From: Hyphomicrobium_A sp963812795
GTDB taxonomy: Bacteria > Pseudomonadota > Alphaproteobacteria > Rhizobiales > Hyphomicrobiaceae
Direction of reading: 5' to 3'
DNA length: 64,000 nucleotides
Assembly: GCA_963812795.1 (NCBI GenBank)
Contig: CAWEWG010000003.1
Coordinates: 1-64,000, forward strand
Under the pieces are notes generated by a model. The model saw nothing but the letters and a program-made list of their open reading frames with translations. It was not told the origin of the DNA and searched no databases. A program made the position numbers and the translations under genes. This document shows positions 17,839-27,412 of the stretch, piece after piece (the stretch's first letter is position 1; each line of letters begins with the position of its first letter).

Positions 17839-18684
17839 CTACTCCCCGCGGCGGCGGGCCATGAAGGCGATGCGCTCGAACAGATGCATGTCCTGCTCGT
17901 TCTTCAGAAGCGCGCCGGCGAGCGGGGGGATGAGCTTGCGGCTGTCGGTCTCGCGCAGCGTCTCGGGCTGCACGTCCTCGTTGAGCAGCAGCTTCAGCCA
18001 GTCGAGCAGCTCCGACGTCGACGGCTTCTTCTTCAGGCCCGGCACGTCGCGGATCTCGTAGAAGATGCGCATCGCCTCCGAGACGAGGCGTCCCTTGAGG
18101 CCGGGAAAGTGCACCTCGACGATCTGGCGCATCGTCTCGTCGTCAGGGAACTTGATGTAGTGGAAGAAGCAGCGGCGCAGGAAGGCGTCCGGCAGCTCCT
18201 TCTCGTTGTTGGAGGTGATGATGACGATCGGTCTATTGGTGGCCTTGATCGTCTCGCCGGTCTCGTAGACGAAGAACTCCATGCGATCGAGCTCCTGCAA
18301 CAGGTCGTTGGGGAACTCGATGTCGGCCTTGTCGATCTCGTCGATGAGCAGCACCGGGCGCACGTCCATGGCGAACGCTTCCCACAGCTTGCCGCGCTTG
18401 ATGTAGTTCTTGATGTCGTGGACGCGGGCGTCGCCGAGCTGGCTGTCGCGCAGGCGCGAGACGGCGTCGTACTCGTAAAGGCCCTGGTGGGCCTTGGTCG
18501 TCGATTTGATATGCCACTCGATGATGGGGACGCCGAGCGCCTCGGCCACCTCCAGCGCCAGCGCCGTCTTGCCGGTGCCGGGCTCGCCCTTGATCAGCAG
18601 GGGACGGGAAAGGGTGATCGCCGCGTTGACGGCAATCTTGAGATCGTCCGTCGCCACGTAGCGCCGGGTTCCATCGAATTTCAT
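17839..18684 (-). CDS. MoxR-family AAA+ ATPase
   Basis: 281 residues, one AAA+ module. Walker A GEPGTGKT is at 33-40 and Walker B VLLIDEIDKAD at 111-121. Sensor 1 is IVIITSNNEKELPDAFLRR, with the arginine finger region FLRRCFFHYI, and a lid domain ends the protein. MoxR ATPases are chaperone-like and usually act with a von Willebrand factor A protein on metalloprotein or membrane-complex assembly. The expected downstream VWA gene is absent here, because the gene is followed by 346 non-coding bases. The start at 18684 fits the usual MKFxGTxxYVAT N-terminus. Confidence 0.92.
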   Translation of the reverse strand: MKFDGTRRYVATDDLKIAVNAAITLSRPLLIKGEPGTGKTALALEVAEALGVPIIEWHIKSTTKAHQGLYEYDAVSRLRDSQLGDARVHDIKNYIKRGKLWEAFAMDVRPVLLIDEIDKADIEFPNDLLQELDRMEFFVYETGETIKATNRPIVIITSNNEKELPDAFLRRCFFHYIKFPDDETMRQIVEVHFPGLKGRLVSEAMRIFYEIRDVPGLKKKPSTSELLDWLKLLLNEDVQPETLRETDSRKLIPPLAGALLKNEQDMHLFERIAFMARRRGE

Positions 18685-18988
18685 CGCCGGGGGATGGTCC
18701 TTGTCGGTTCAGAGGGGCTCAATAGACATTAGAGGCCGCCGCGCGGCCGGGGCAAGCCGCGGGCGCCGTCCCGATGCCGCAAGGCCCGGGTTGCCCGCCC
18801 GATGGGCGGCTGCTGCCTTGATGACCGATTTGCGACCGGGCTATTTTCCTTTTCCCTATCGCAACTTAAGCCAGCCCTTAGAACGCCTTGACAGACGCCC
18901 CGGCTGCCGCCAATAGGAGGCGCCTAAATTCGCTTGTTACCCGCCGGTTGAGGGACCGGCCGTCTCTTCAAGCCTTTCGAAGGCCAGG
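18685..18988. other. Intergenic region between moxR and dksA (divergent)
   Basis: Presumed divergent promoters. No RNA gene, repeat or distinct operator was recognised. The 60 nt before dksA include AT-richer patches. Confidence 0.4.
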
Positions 18989-19619
18989 ATGGGCAAGCAG
19001 AACGCTAAGAAGCCTAACAAGGCGAAGGCCCCCTCGGTGGCCCGCGCGGAACCATCGCGTGCTGCGAAACGTAACGGCGCTATCGCCCTAAAAACGAAAC
19101 CGGTCGCAAACAAGAAGGCCATCGAGAAGAAGCCTGCCGACAAGCAGGCAGTCGTAAAGCAGAAGGTTGCGGGGAAAAAGATGTCGGCACGCGCCAAGTC
19201 TTCGTCGATTGTGCTGCCTCCTGACTACCGTCCGAGCGAGGACGAGCCGTTCATGAACGAGCGGCAGCGGATGTATTTCCGCCAGAAGCTCGTTGCCTGG
19301 AAAGACGAGATCATCCGCCAGACGCGCGAGACGCTGGTCGGGCTGCACGAGGAATTCGACGCAGCATGCCGATCTCGCCGACCGCGCCACCTCGGAGACC
19401 GACCGCGCGCTGGAGCTGCGTGCGCGCGACCGTCAGCGCAAGCTCGTCGCCAAGATCGACGCGGCGCTGTCCCGCATCGAGGACGGCTCGTACGGGTATT
19501 GCGAGGAAACCGGCGAGCCGATTGGACTGAAGCGGCTCGATGCGCGCCCCATCGCCACCTTGTCGGTGGAGGCGCAGGAGCGCCACGAGCGGCGCGAGCG
19601 CGTCTATCGCGAGGACTGA
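18989..19619 (+). CDS. dksA: RNA polymerase-binding transcription factor DksA (one frameshift)
   Basis: DksA binds the secondary channel of RNA polymerase and works with ppGpp. The C-terminal half is unmistakable: HADLADRATSETDRALELRA, then SYGYCEETGEPIGLKRLDAR, then the end RHERRERVYRED. An extra T in the TT at 19355-19356 separates it from the N-terminal part. Removing it gives LHEESTQHADLADRA, as in related proteins, and a protein of 209 residues. The first 70 residues are Lys/Ala-rich and low-complexity, a type of extension I associate with DksA of some Rhizobiales. An internal ATG at 19181 with GGGGA upstream is an alternative start. Only one Cys of the classical zinc finger is seen (YGYCEETG), as in DksA forms that lack a full zinc site. 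Confidence 0.88.
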
Positions 19620-19650
19620 GCGCGCGCTTTCGCCCGCGCTCCTTGCACGA

Positions 19651-22617
19651 TCAATCGTTGTCGGGTTTGCGCGTCGGCATCGGCGCGTCGTCATCGCCGC
19701 GCGCTTGCGCACTGCGGGCGCGCTCCTCCGCCAGCTTCATCACGAACGCGCGCAGCCCTTCGAGGTCGCGCAAACGCACCTGCCGCTGCGGGCTGGCTAT
19801 GCTAATACCGCGCTCGCGCAGCGTCTTGAGCGCCTGCGTGCGCAGCGCCGTCTCGGCCGTCATCTGTCCCACGCCGTCGAGTAAGGGGACGGTGACAGAG
19901 AATTGCAGCGCGCTGTCGCCGACGCCCTCGAACAAGACCTGAGCCGTGGTGCCGTCGGCCTCGAGGCCGGCACGTCGTGCGGCCTCGGCGAGCGCATCCT
20001 CGACCGCCTGCGGGTCGCTGTCGTGAGCAACACCGATCTTGATGCTGGCGTGCTTGAACAGCGGCGGGGGCGTCGTCGCGTGCCCGGCGAGGGCGCCTCC
20101 GTAAGGCATATCGATACCTTCCTCGTGCAGAGCCTTGAAGATAGCGATGCGCAGCTCGGTTTGCGCTGCCAGCGAGCGGTTGATGTCGGCGAGATAGACG
20201 CGCACGCTGAATTCGAGCGCTTGGTCGCCGAAGTTGTCGAGCACGACGACCGGTGGCGGGTGGCGCAAAATCGAGGTGTTCGTCTCGACGACCTTCTGCA
20301 GCACGTGCAGTGCACGCTCCGGATCCGCCTGGTAGGAGACGCGCACCGCTATCTTGAGACGGCCGAGCAGATTGCGGTGCGTGAGATTGACGACCGTCTG
20401 CGTGATGAGCTCGGAGTTCGGCACGATGAGGCTGGCGCGGCCGAACGTCTCGATCTCGGTCGAGCGCACGGCGATGCTCCGCACGTAGCCTTCGCCCTCC
20501 TTGATGGCGATCCAGTCGCCGACCTTGATCGGCCGCTCGATCAGCAGGATCAGCCCCGAGACGAAGTTGTTGACGATGGACTGCAGGCCGAAGCCGATGC
20601 CGACCGACAAGGCGCCGGCGACGATGGCGAGGCTGGTGATGTCGAAGCCGGCGTAGGCGATGGCGGCGAGCGCGGCGACGGCAAAGCCGATGTAGCCGGC
20701 GCCCGTGTAGATGGAGTTGGCGAGGCCGGGATCCATCTTGCCTTGCGCCAGCGCCCCGGCGGCGAGCCAGCGCTGCACGAAACGCGTCGCTGCCAGCAGG
20801 CCGACGAACAGGGCGACGGCGACGAGGATGCGTGCCAGCGAGACGCGCACGCCGCCGACGTCGAAGCCGAAGACGGCAGCGCGCACCCAGCTCATGATCT
20901 CGGCGCCGGACATGCCCCAGGCAAGCAGCAACAGCGGCACCGCCAGCGCAAACAGCAGGATGTTGAGCGCGCCGCGCAATAGGCGGGCGAGCTGCGTGCG
21001 TCCGAAGTCCTGAAGGTTCAGGCGCTGCTCGATCAGCGCGCTCATGCCGCCCGCGTGCTCGCTCGGTTCGGGGACGATGCCGCGGATGGCAATGTGCAGC
21101 AGCCCGACAACGAGGACGCCGGCGCCGGTGGTCAGGATTTGCGAGACAATGAAGCGGCCGAGGGAGACGTAGCCGAGCAGCGATGCACCGACCAGCACCA
21201 CGGCCAGGACAACGAGGATGATCTTGAGCCAGTACGGCCGCCAACGCGAGACGGGTACGCCCGGGGCGACGCTGGACGTCGTCAGCGGCGTGCGCACGAT
21301 GAGCAGCAGCATGCCGGCATAGAGGATGCTGGCGATGAAGGCGGTGACGATGCTGGTGGACAGCGGCAGCGACAGGATGCTGACGACGCGGCGCGCCAGG
21401 AAGTCGAGCGCGTAGACGACAGCGATCGACTGCACGGCGAAGCTGACGGTGCGGGCGCTGGCGTCATCGAGCTCGAAGACGCGCCAGCGCGGCCGCTTCG
21501 GCTGCAGCAGGGCGCGTGCCAGGGCCGTGATGCCGATCGCCACGTAGAGCGGATAGAGCGCCGACTGCGCGAACTTCTCCACCTGCCAGTAGAGCAAACC
21601 GGTTTCATCGAGGCCCACGTAGAGGACGAGCAAGGCGGCGGCGGCGGGCAGCGCGAACGCCGGGGCTACCCACGCCGCCGTTGCCGCCCGCTCCGGCAAC
21701 GACGGGATCGACGGGCCGCTGGTGTCGAGGTTGGCGCGGATCAAGCGCCCCATCAGCATCCTGAGGCCTAAGAAGCTGAGCAGCGCCGCGCCGAGCACGG
21801 AGAGCAGGCCATAGAGGTTCAGCTTGGCGACCGACCACCAGTTGGCGAGGATGAAACTGATCTGCCTGCGGGCCAGGTGGAGCTGGTCGCCGGCCTGCTG
21901 CCATACGCGCCACTGCAGCGGCGTATCCGTCTGACGGAACAGGAAGCGGGTGAAGACGCCCTGACGGGCGCTCTGCACGCGGGCGATCAGCTGGCGCGAG
22001 CGCACCTCGATGAGCGACGCTTTCTTGATGGCGCCGTCGATCTGCGCTGCGATGCCGTTGAGGCGCGCGCGCTCGGCGGCGACGTCGGGCTCTTCCGGCG
22101 GCTCGTTGGCGGCAGGCGGCGCGCCGAGCTTGGCGATCTGCGAGCGCACCTCATCGAGCGGCTTGCGCAGATCGTCGACGGCCTCCCTGGCGTTGTTCTC
22201 GATCTTCTCGATGCCCGTACGCAGCGCCGCGAGGTCGCGCTGGCTGCCGGGCGACTGCTCGAGGTTTTTCTCCGCCGCCTCGATGGCGCTCTGCAGGCTG
22301 TTGACGGGCCGCACGATCTCCTCGATCGACGGGCCGCTGGGCTTCTGCGGCGGCGGCGGCGGAGGTGGGGACGGCGCTGCAGCGGCCGGGGCCGGCGTTG
22401 GTTGCGGCGCGGGCGCCAGGGGAGCGGTTGCCGGTGGCGCGGTGGTCGGCGTCGCCGGGGCGGCCTTGCTCGCCTCCGGAGGCTTGGGCGCGGCGGGCGT
22501 TGACGGTGTCGGGGCCTGCGCCTGCGCCATGGCAGCGCCGGCCGACAGCGCTAGGCCGACGCACACGCTCGCGGCACACAACAGTGCGACCAGTTTCGTC
22601 GGCAGTGAGCGGCGCAT
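19651..22617 (-). CDS. Large MscS-family mechanosensitive channel (DUF3772 type)
   Basis: 988 residues. Signal peptide (about 1-32), a Pro/Ala-rich linker, a periplasmic helical DUF3772-like domain (about 95-235), then about ten membrane spans. The MscS pore helix is at about 670-690 (GFGLQSIVNNFVSGLILL), with the beta domain at 695-745 (IERPIKVGDWIAIKEGEG). The cytosolic alpha/beta vestibule domain is at 750-840. A second, weaker copy of that domain follows at 855-940. MscS channels open on membrane tension and release solutes during osmotic downshock. The extra C-terminal domain is unusual. The gene is convergent with dksA and may share transcription with the FliO-like gene upstream (47 nt gap). 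Confidence 0.9.
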   Translation of the reverse strand: MRRSLPTKLVALLCAASVCVGLALSAGAAMAQAQAPTPSTPAAPKPPEASKAAPATPTTAPPATAPLAPAPQPTPAPAAAAPSPPPPPPPQKPSGPSIEEIVRPVNSLQSAIEAAEKNLEQSPGSQRDLAALRTGIEKIENNAREAVDDLRKPLDEVRSQIAKLGAPPAANEPPEEPDVAAERARLNGIAAQIDGAIKKASLIEVRSRQLIARVQSARQGVFTRFLFRQTDTPLQWRVWQQAGDQLHLARRQISFILANWWSVAKLNLYGLLSVLGAALLSFLGLRMLMGRLIRANLDTSGPSIPSLPERAATAAWVAPAFALPAAAALLVLYVGLDETGLLYWQVEKFAQSALYPLYVAIGITALARALLQPKRPRWRVFELDDASARTVSFAVQSIAVVYALDFLARRVVSILSLPLSTSIVTAFIASILYAGMLLLIVRTPLTTSSVAPGVPVSRWRPYWLKIILVVLAVVLVGASLLGYVSLGRFIVSQILTTGAGVLVVGLLHIAIRGIVPEPSEHAGGMSALIEQRLNLQDFGRTQLARLLRGALNILLFALAVPLLLLAWGMSGAEIMSWVRAAVFGFDVGGVRVSLARILVAVALFVGLLAATRFVQRWLAAGALAQGKMDPGLANSIYTGAGYIGFAVAALAAIAYAGFDITSLAIVAGALSVGIGFGLQSIVNNFVSGLILLIERPIKVGDWIAIKEGEGYVRSIAVRSTEIETFGRASLIVPNSELITQTVVNLTHRNLLGRLKIAVRVSYQADPERALHVLQKVVETNTSILRHPPPVVVLDNFGDQALEFSVRVYLADINRSLAAQTELRIAIFKALHEEGIDMPYGGALAGHATTPPPLFKHASIKIGVAHDSDPQAVEDALAEAARRAGLEADGTTAQVLFEGVGDSALQFSVTVPLLDGVGQMTAETALRTQALKTLRERGISIASPQRQVRLRDLEGLRAFVMKLAEERARSAQARGDDDAPMPTRKPDND

Positions 22618-22664
22618 CAGGAAACTCCCCGCAGATTATTCCCCAGGCGGAGATACCGCCGCAT

Positions 22665-23006
22665 CTAGCGATCGCCGGCCGCTTGTCCGAGCGAGCGCAG
22701 TGGCCGCGTCGCGGCGCCGCGCGGCTCCCCCGTCGTGCGCGACGCACCGATGCCGCTCTCGATGACGATGTCGGTCGGCCCGCCGGTCATCACGAGATGC
22801 TCGACGTCGTCGCGGCGCACGAGCACGAGCCGGCGCTTGGCATCGACCACCGCCTGCTCGACGATGTCGAGGCGCTTGGGCGACTTAGCCGCGAACAACG
22901 TCGTCAGCCCCGGCCCGCGCATCGTTCGGCGCACGATAAACGCGACCGCGACGATCGCCGCCGCGGCCAATGCAGCGCCCAAAACGAGCACAAGAACTCC
23001 AGTCAT
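22665..23006 (-). CDS. FliO-like small membrane protein
   Basis: 113 residues. One N-terminal membrane span (about 4-26) is followed by a basic linker. The cytoplasmic segment, RLDIVEQAVVDAKRRLVLVR followed by DDVEHLVMTGGPTDIVIE, has the pattern of the FliO/MopB domain. The C-terminal tail is disordered and Arg/Ala-rich. FliO assists assembly of the flagellar export gate, but no flagellar gene lies nearby. In Rhizobiales a FliO-like gene next to cckA is, as far as I recall, recurrent, so a role outside the flagellum is possible. Divergent from cckA. Confidence 0.65.
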   Translation of the reverse strand: MTGVLVLVLGAALAAAAIVAVAFIVRRTMRGPGLTTLFAAKSPKRLDIVEQAVVDAKRRLVLVRRDDVEHLVMTGGPTDIVIESGIGASRTTGEPRGAATRPLRSLGQAAGDR

Positions 23007-23256
23007 TTCTCACTCAACTTCCGTAACTCGCGCGCATCGCTCGCACTTTCGAAATGCGCGCAAACGGGTGCACGCCCCCCTTCCGGGTATACCCGGCGGT
23101 TCATGCGATTTTAACCCTAATGATCGAACTGTTGACGGGTAAAGCGACGCAACCTCACGACCCGCGACCCCAGCAAAACGGCCACATTGGTCATGCTCCG
23201 CGGTTGCCACCGGTGCGAAGCTTGTTGTGTGTAATGCGTATCAGAGTACATCGCCC

Positions 23257-25827
23257 ATGCCGGCGCCTCACGCCTCCCAAACTCAGAATCAGATAGCCTC
23301 CCTGCGCATGCGCGAGCATGACGCAATCGAGTTGCCGTCCGCGCCCTTCGACGCGATCCCGCCGCTGCAGGGGCTCTCCGCCTATCTGCCGACCATAGGC
23401 GCGATCGTCATCGGCGCGGGCATCGCCTTTGGCGTCGTCGCCAGCGGTGTGGGCACGCCTGTGCTCATCGCCATGCTGGTGGCCCTGGCATCCGTCGGGC
23501 TTTTCTTCCTCTTCGCCTACTCGGCCGGCTACATCCGCATCGGTCAGCGTGCTCCGCTCGCCGATGTGGTCAAGGCTGCCGCCGACGGTCTCGATGTCGG
23601 CGTGCTGATCGCGCGTCGCGACGGCGAGCCGGTGTACGCCAACACGACCTTCGAACGGATGGTCGGCCGCGGCGAGCGCGATCGCCTCGTCGCCCTGCAG
23701 CAATTCCTCGCCGGCGATGCGGCGGCGAGTGCGGCGCTGTTCCGCCTGACGCGCGCCGCCGAGCGCGGCGAAGCCCTCGCCGAGGAATTTTCCATCGGGC
23801 GCCTGCTGCCGGGCGCCCGCACGCGTCGCACGCTGCAGCTCTCGGTCAATCCGCTGTCTGCCGACGAGGCCGCAGACCTCGTGCTGTGGCGCCTCACCGA
23901 CGTCACCGCCGACCGTCAGCGCGAGGCGACGCGCGTCGCCGGCGTCGAGGTGCAGCTTGCCCAGTTCGACGGCGCGCCGATCGGCTTGGCCTCGGTCGCC
24001 GGCGACGGCACCCTGCTGCACGTCAACGGAACGCTGGCGCGCTGGATCGGCCGCTCGCCGAAGTCGGTGATCGATCAGCACCTCACTCTGGCCGACATCG
24101 CGCCGGGCGAGGGCGCCGGGCTGCTGTCGCGCCTCTCCGGCGGCGCCAACGAGCAGTCGGCGACGCTCGACGTCGACCTGACGCGCGAGGACGGACGCAT
24201 CATGCCGGCGCGTCTGCTGGCGCGCGCCCTGCCGAGCGGCAAGGGGCTGACCATCGCCGTGGTCGACCTCGCCGGCGAGCGTGCCGCCGAGTTCGAGAGC
24301 GATGAATTGGGCGCCCGTTTCGCGCGCTTCTTCCAGTCGGCGCCGTTCGGCATCGCCATGCTGGGCTCGGACGGCCGCATCGTCAGCGCCAACTCCGCCT
24401 TCTGCCGCATGGTCCTCGACGGCGCTGCCGGCACCGGCATCTCCGCCGCCGATGCGCTGGGCCGCGCCGCCGACCCGGAAACGCGCACGGCCGTGGAGGA
24501 TGGCCTCAAGCGCGTCATCTCCGGCCGCGTGCATAACGCGCCGATCGAGATCACCGCCGGCGCCAAGCGCGATCACGTCACCCGCGTCTACATGAGCCCG
24601 TTCGCGGCCGGCGGAGCGCGCGAGGCGGCGATCCTCTACGTCGTCGACGCCACCGAGCAAAAGGCGCTCGAAGCGCGCTTCGCCCAGAGCCAGAAGATGG
24701 AGGTCGTCGGCAAGCTGGCGGGCGGCATCGCCCACGACTTCAACAACATGCTGACCGCCATCCTCGGCTTCTCGGACATGCTGCTGACCATGCATCGTCC
24801 CAAGGATGTCGCCTACAAAGACATCATGAACATCAAGTCGAGCGCCAATCGCGCCGCCGAGCTGGTGCGCAAGCTGCTGGCGCTCGCCCGGCAGCAGACG
24901 CTGCAGAACGAGGTTGTGAGCCTCGGCGAGGTGCTGAGCGATGAGTCCTCGCTGCTGAAGCGCTACCTCGGCGAGAAGAGCGAGCTCAAGATCTCCACCG
25001 AGCCCGACCTCTGGTACGTGATGACCGACAAGCACGAGTTCGTGCAGGCGCTGTTCAACCTCATCACCAACGCCAAGGACGCGATGCCGGACGGCGGCAC
25101 GCTCACCATCCGCGCGCGCAATGTGCCCGAGCGCGAGACGCAGAAGTTCGAGCACCGCGAGTTCGCCCACGGCGAATACGTGCTGATCGAGGTCGGCGAT
25201 ACCGGGCACGGCATGAGCCGCGAGGTGATGGACAAGATCTTCGAGCCGTTCTTCACCACCAAAGCGATCGGCAAGGGCACCGGCCTCGGCCTCGCCTCGG
25301 TGTACGGCATGGTCAAGCAGTCGGGCGGCTACATCTATCCCGAGAGCGAAGAGGGCAAGGGCACCACCTTCCGCATCTACCTGCCGCGCCATCACGGCGA
25401 CGAGGATGTCGTCGCGCCGAAGAGGGAGAAGAAGGAGCAGCGCGCCGCCGATCTCACCGGCACCGGCCGCGTGCTGCTGGTCGAGGACGAGGAGGTCGTG
25501 CGCAACTTTGCCGCCCGCGCCTTGAAGCGCCAGGGCTACAAGGTGCTGGAAGCCTCGACCGGCGTCGAAGCGCTCGAGGTGATGGAGAAGCACAAGGGCA
25601 AGATCGACATCGTCGTTTCCGACGTCGTCATGCCGGAGATGGACGGCCCGACGCTGCTCAAGGAGCTGCGCAAGACCAATCCCGATCTGAAGATCATCTT
25701 CGTCTCCGGCTATCCTAACGATGCCTTCAAGGCGGCGCTGGGCGATGAGGACTTCGCCTTCCTGCCCAAGCCCTTCTCGCTGCCGCAGCTCGCCGCCAAG
25801 GTGAAGGAAGAGCTTTCCCGCGAGTGA
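23257..25827 (+). CDS. cckA: Cell-cycle hybrid histidine kinase CckA
   Basis: 856 residues. Two membrane spans lie at about 45-95, followed by PAS-like regions (about 110-450). The histidine-kinase core has the H-box GKLAGGIAHDFNNML with His493, then N-, G1- and G2-type boxes (NLITNAKDAMPDGG, VGDTGHGMS, GKGTGLGLASVYG). A C-terminal receiver has phospho-acceptor Asp789 in VVSDVVMPEMDG. CckA passes phosphate through ChpT to CtrA and CpdR in Alphaproteobacteria and can reverse the flow. Start ATG 23257 was preferred over the upstream GTG at 23227. Its position a few genes from recA and alaS matches the order common in Rhizobiales. Confidence 0.95.
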   Translation: MPAPHASQTQNQIASLRMREHDAIELPSAPFDAIPPLQGLSAYLPTIGAIVIGAGIAFGVVASGVGTPVLIAMLVALASVGLFFLFAYSAGYIRIGQRAPLADVVKAAADGLDVGVLIARRDGEPVYANTTFERMVGRGERDRLVALQQFLAGDAAASAALFRLTRAAERGEALAEEFSIGRLLPGARTRRTLQLSVNPLSADEAADLVLWRLTDVTADRQREATRVAGVEVQLAQFDGAPIGLASVAGDGTLLHVNGTLARWIGRSPKSVIDQHLTLADIAPGEGAGLLSRLSGGANEQSATLDVDLTREDGRIMPARLLARALPSGKGLTIAVVDLAGERAAEFESDELGARFARFFQSAPFGIAMLGSDGRIVSANSAFCRMVLDGAAGTGISAADALGRAADPETRTAVEDGLKRVISGRVHNAPIEITAGAKRDHVTRVYMSPFAAGGAREAAILYVVDATEQKALEARFAQSQKMEVVGKLAGGIAHDFNNMLTAILGFSDMLLTMHRPKDVAYKDIMNIKSSANRAAELVRKLLALARQQTLQNEVVSLGEVLSDESSLLKRYLGEKSELKISTEPDLWYVMTDKHEFVQALFNLITNAKDAMPDGGTLTIRARNVPERETQKFEHREFAHGEYVLIEVGDTGHGMSREVMDKIFEPFFTTKAIGKGTGLGLASVYGMVKQSGGYIYPESEEGKGTTFRIYLPRHHGDEDVVAPKREKKEQRAADLTGTGRVLLVEDEEVVRNFAARALKRQGYKVLEASTGVEALEVMEKHKGKIDIVVSDVVMPEMDGPTLLKELRKTNPDLKIIFVSGYPNDAFKAALGDEDFAFLPKPFSLPQLAAKVKEELSRE

Positions 25828-25848
25828 GGCGTGGGCGAGGATAGGCGC

Positions 25849-26310
25849 ATGCACCTTGCGCGCGTTGCCGGCGTCGCCCTCCTGCTCTTGTCGCAACCGG
25901 ACAGTACTTCGGCTGAGACCGGCGGCGTCGTACCGCCGGCCGGCGGGGTCGTGGCGCCTTTGCCCACCGACGAGGCCGTGCGCCGCGGCATGCTGGCCAT
26001 CCGCGACCTCGTACGCGTCAACCATTCACTGGTGACGCACCGGCGCATGCCGCCGGATCACGCGGCACGCTTTGCCAGGCAGGTGAAGGTCGAGGCTGAC
26101 AGCATCCTCGCCACCAGCAAGATCGCCGGCGAGGCGCGCGATAAGTTGCGCGCTGTGCTCGACGAGATCGTCGCCGGCATCGACGCGGTCGCGGGGCGCG
26201 ACAAGGCCGTCAGCCCGCTCGATGGGCTCGTGCGCGCCGACGAGGCGCTGACGCGCTACGCCAAGGAGTTCGACCACCCGGGCTGGGCGCCACTGCAATC
26301 GCTGGATTGA
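25849..26310 (+). CDS. Putative secreted protein of unknown function
   Basis: 153 residues with a signal peptide (MHLARVAGVALLLLS, cleavage near SAE at about 24). A short Gly/Pro/Val-rich linker is followed by a helical mature part with several charged segments (VRRGMLAIRDLVRVNH, VKVEADSILATSK, FDHPGWAPLQSLD at the end). I recognise no named family. Start ATG 25849 was preferred because it begins the signal peptide; a GTG at 25831 would add six residues. It follows cckA by 21 nt on the same strand and may be co-transcribed. Confidence 0.7.
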   Translation: MHLARVAGVALLLLSQPDSTSAETGGVVPPAGGVVAPLPTDEAVRRGMLAIRDLVRVNHSLVTHRRMPPDHAARFARQVKVEADSILATSKIAGEARDKLRAVLDEIVAGIDAVAGRDKAVSPLDGLVRADEALTRYAKEFDHPGWAPLQSLD

Positions 26311-26362
26311 CGGCGTCAGCCCCACTGTCATCCCGAGGCCGAACATGGTCGAGGCGCCCTTT

Positions 26363-26383
26363 ACCTCTCCCCATGGGAGAGGT
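26363..26383. repeat. Palindromic intergenic element
   Basis: Perfect 9-bp arms ACCTCTCCC and GGGAGAGGT around CAT, in the gap between two convergent genes. Elements of this CTCTCCC...GGGAGAG type are common dispersed palindromes in Rhizobiales genomes. It could also act as a bidirectional terminator hairpin. Confidence 0.6.
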
Positions 26384-26440
26384 GAGGGAAGCCGGATCCC
26401 GGCAAGAAGTGTCGGGAGACATCGAGTGCGGGCTACGTTT

Positions 26441-27327
26441 TCAGAACTTGCCGGTGATGCCGATGACGGGGCCGTGCTGGGTCGTATCGAACTCGTAGCG
26501 GCTGACGCCGACGCCCTCGTCGTAGTCGACCGACAGCGCCTTGTAGCCGAGGTAGCCGTCGAAGACGATGCCGCTGTGCGTGCCCAGATACGAGCTGTAG
26601 GTGGCGAGCACGTGCCAGGTGAACTGGCTGCCGATGCCGAAGCCGCCGATGTCGCCGCGCACTGTGAATTCGTCCGCCAACGTCGGCTTGTAGTGCAGCC
26701 GCATGCCCATGAACGGATCGATCCAGTGCGACGCCGCCCGAGCGCGCCAGCGCGCGTGGTGCCGGAGACGATGAGGCCGTCGACATTCAGCGTGCCGGCC
26801 AGCGCCACGTTGACGTCCAGCTCCTGGTGCCAGTAGCGGCCGCCAGCGAGGATCTCGAGCCAGGTATCGGTCTCGGCGCCGTAGTTGTTGCCGAAGTTCC
26901 AGCGGTTGGTCTCGTACATGCCGCCCATTTCGACGATCCAGTAGCTGTAGTCGGAAGACAGCGCTGCACCCAGCGTGCCCGCGACGTGCGGAGAGAACGT
27001 CTTCGACCGCACCAATGAACCGTCGTTGGTGACGTCGGCATAGATGATGTCGGAGAACAGCGTCACCGCGCCCCGCCGCGCCTGCATGTAGCTCATCCAG
27101 GCGAAGTCGAGGGATTCGAGCACCTGCACGGGGTTCTCGCTGACCTCGAACGAGCGTCCCCGCACGACGGCATCGCCTTCGACCCAGGGCAGCCAAGCAT
27201 AGGGCGTGAATTGGAATTGCCAGCCGGTCGGGCCGGGCTTGATGGTCGAGGTCGGCGGCGTGCCGTCGGCATGGGCTGCACAGCCGAGCAGCATCATCGC
27301 GGCACTCGCCAAAGCAGGCACGCGCAT
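26441..27327 (-). CDS. Outer-membrane beta-barrel protein (one frameshift)
   Basis: From MRVPALASAAMMLLGCAAHA (signal peptide) the frame runs through alternating aromatic strands (WQFQFTPYAWLPWVEGDAVV, YWIVEMGGMYETNRWNFGNN). Near 26735-26750 the frame changes and continues as HWIDPFMGMRLHYKPTLADE, then GIVFDGYLGYKALSVDY, ending GITGKF, with a terminal Phe as in outer-membrane proteins. One missing base (or two extra) in the GC run around 26740 explains the break. Restored length is about 295 residues. Substrate or role is not evident. The small Cys in the signal (LLGCAAHA) could be a lipobox, but the +2 region and barrel make an ordinary signal peptidase site more likely. Confidence 0.7.
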
Positions 27328-27412
27328 ACGGCCCCCCAGAGCTGTTCATAACCTGTGGACAATGTCTGATTCGCGCGGATCGTGGCGTGTCACGCGCGCC
27401 ACGCGAGGCGGC

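Noticed and set aside
18989..19619. Programmed frameshifting in dksA or opgH
   Set aside because: There is no slippery heptamer or following pseudoknot, and neither family is known for it. One extra base in otherwise normal coding sequence is simpler.
23191..26025. Very long open frame opposite cckA (also 28468-30972 opposite recA/alaS and 39488-42709 opposite several genes)
   Set aside because: These lie antisense to clearly conserved genes. They are a by-product of high GC at third codon positions; their compositions are His/Arg/Gly-rich and match no family.
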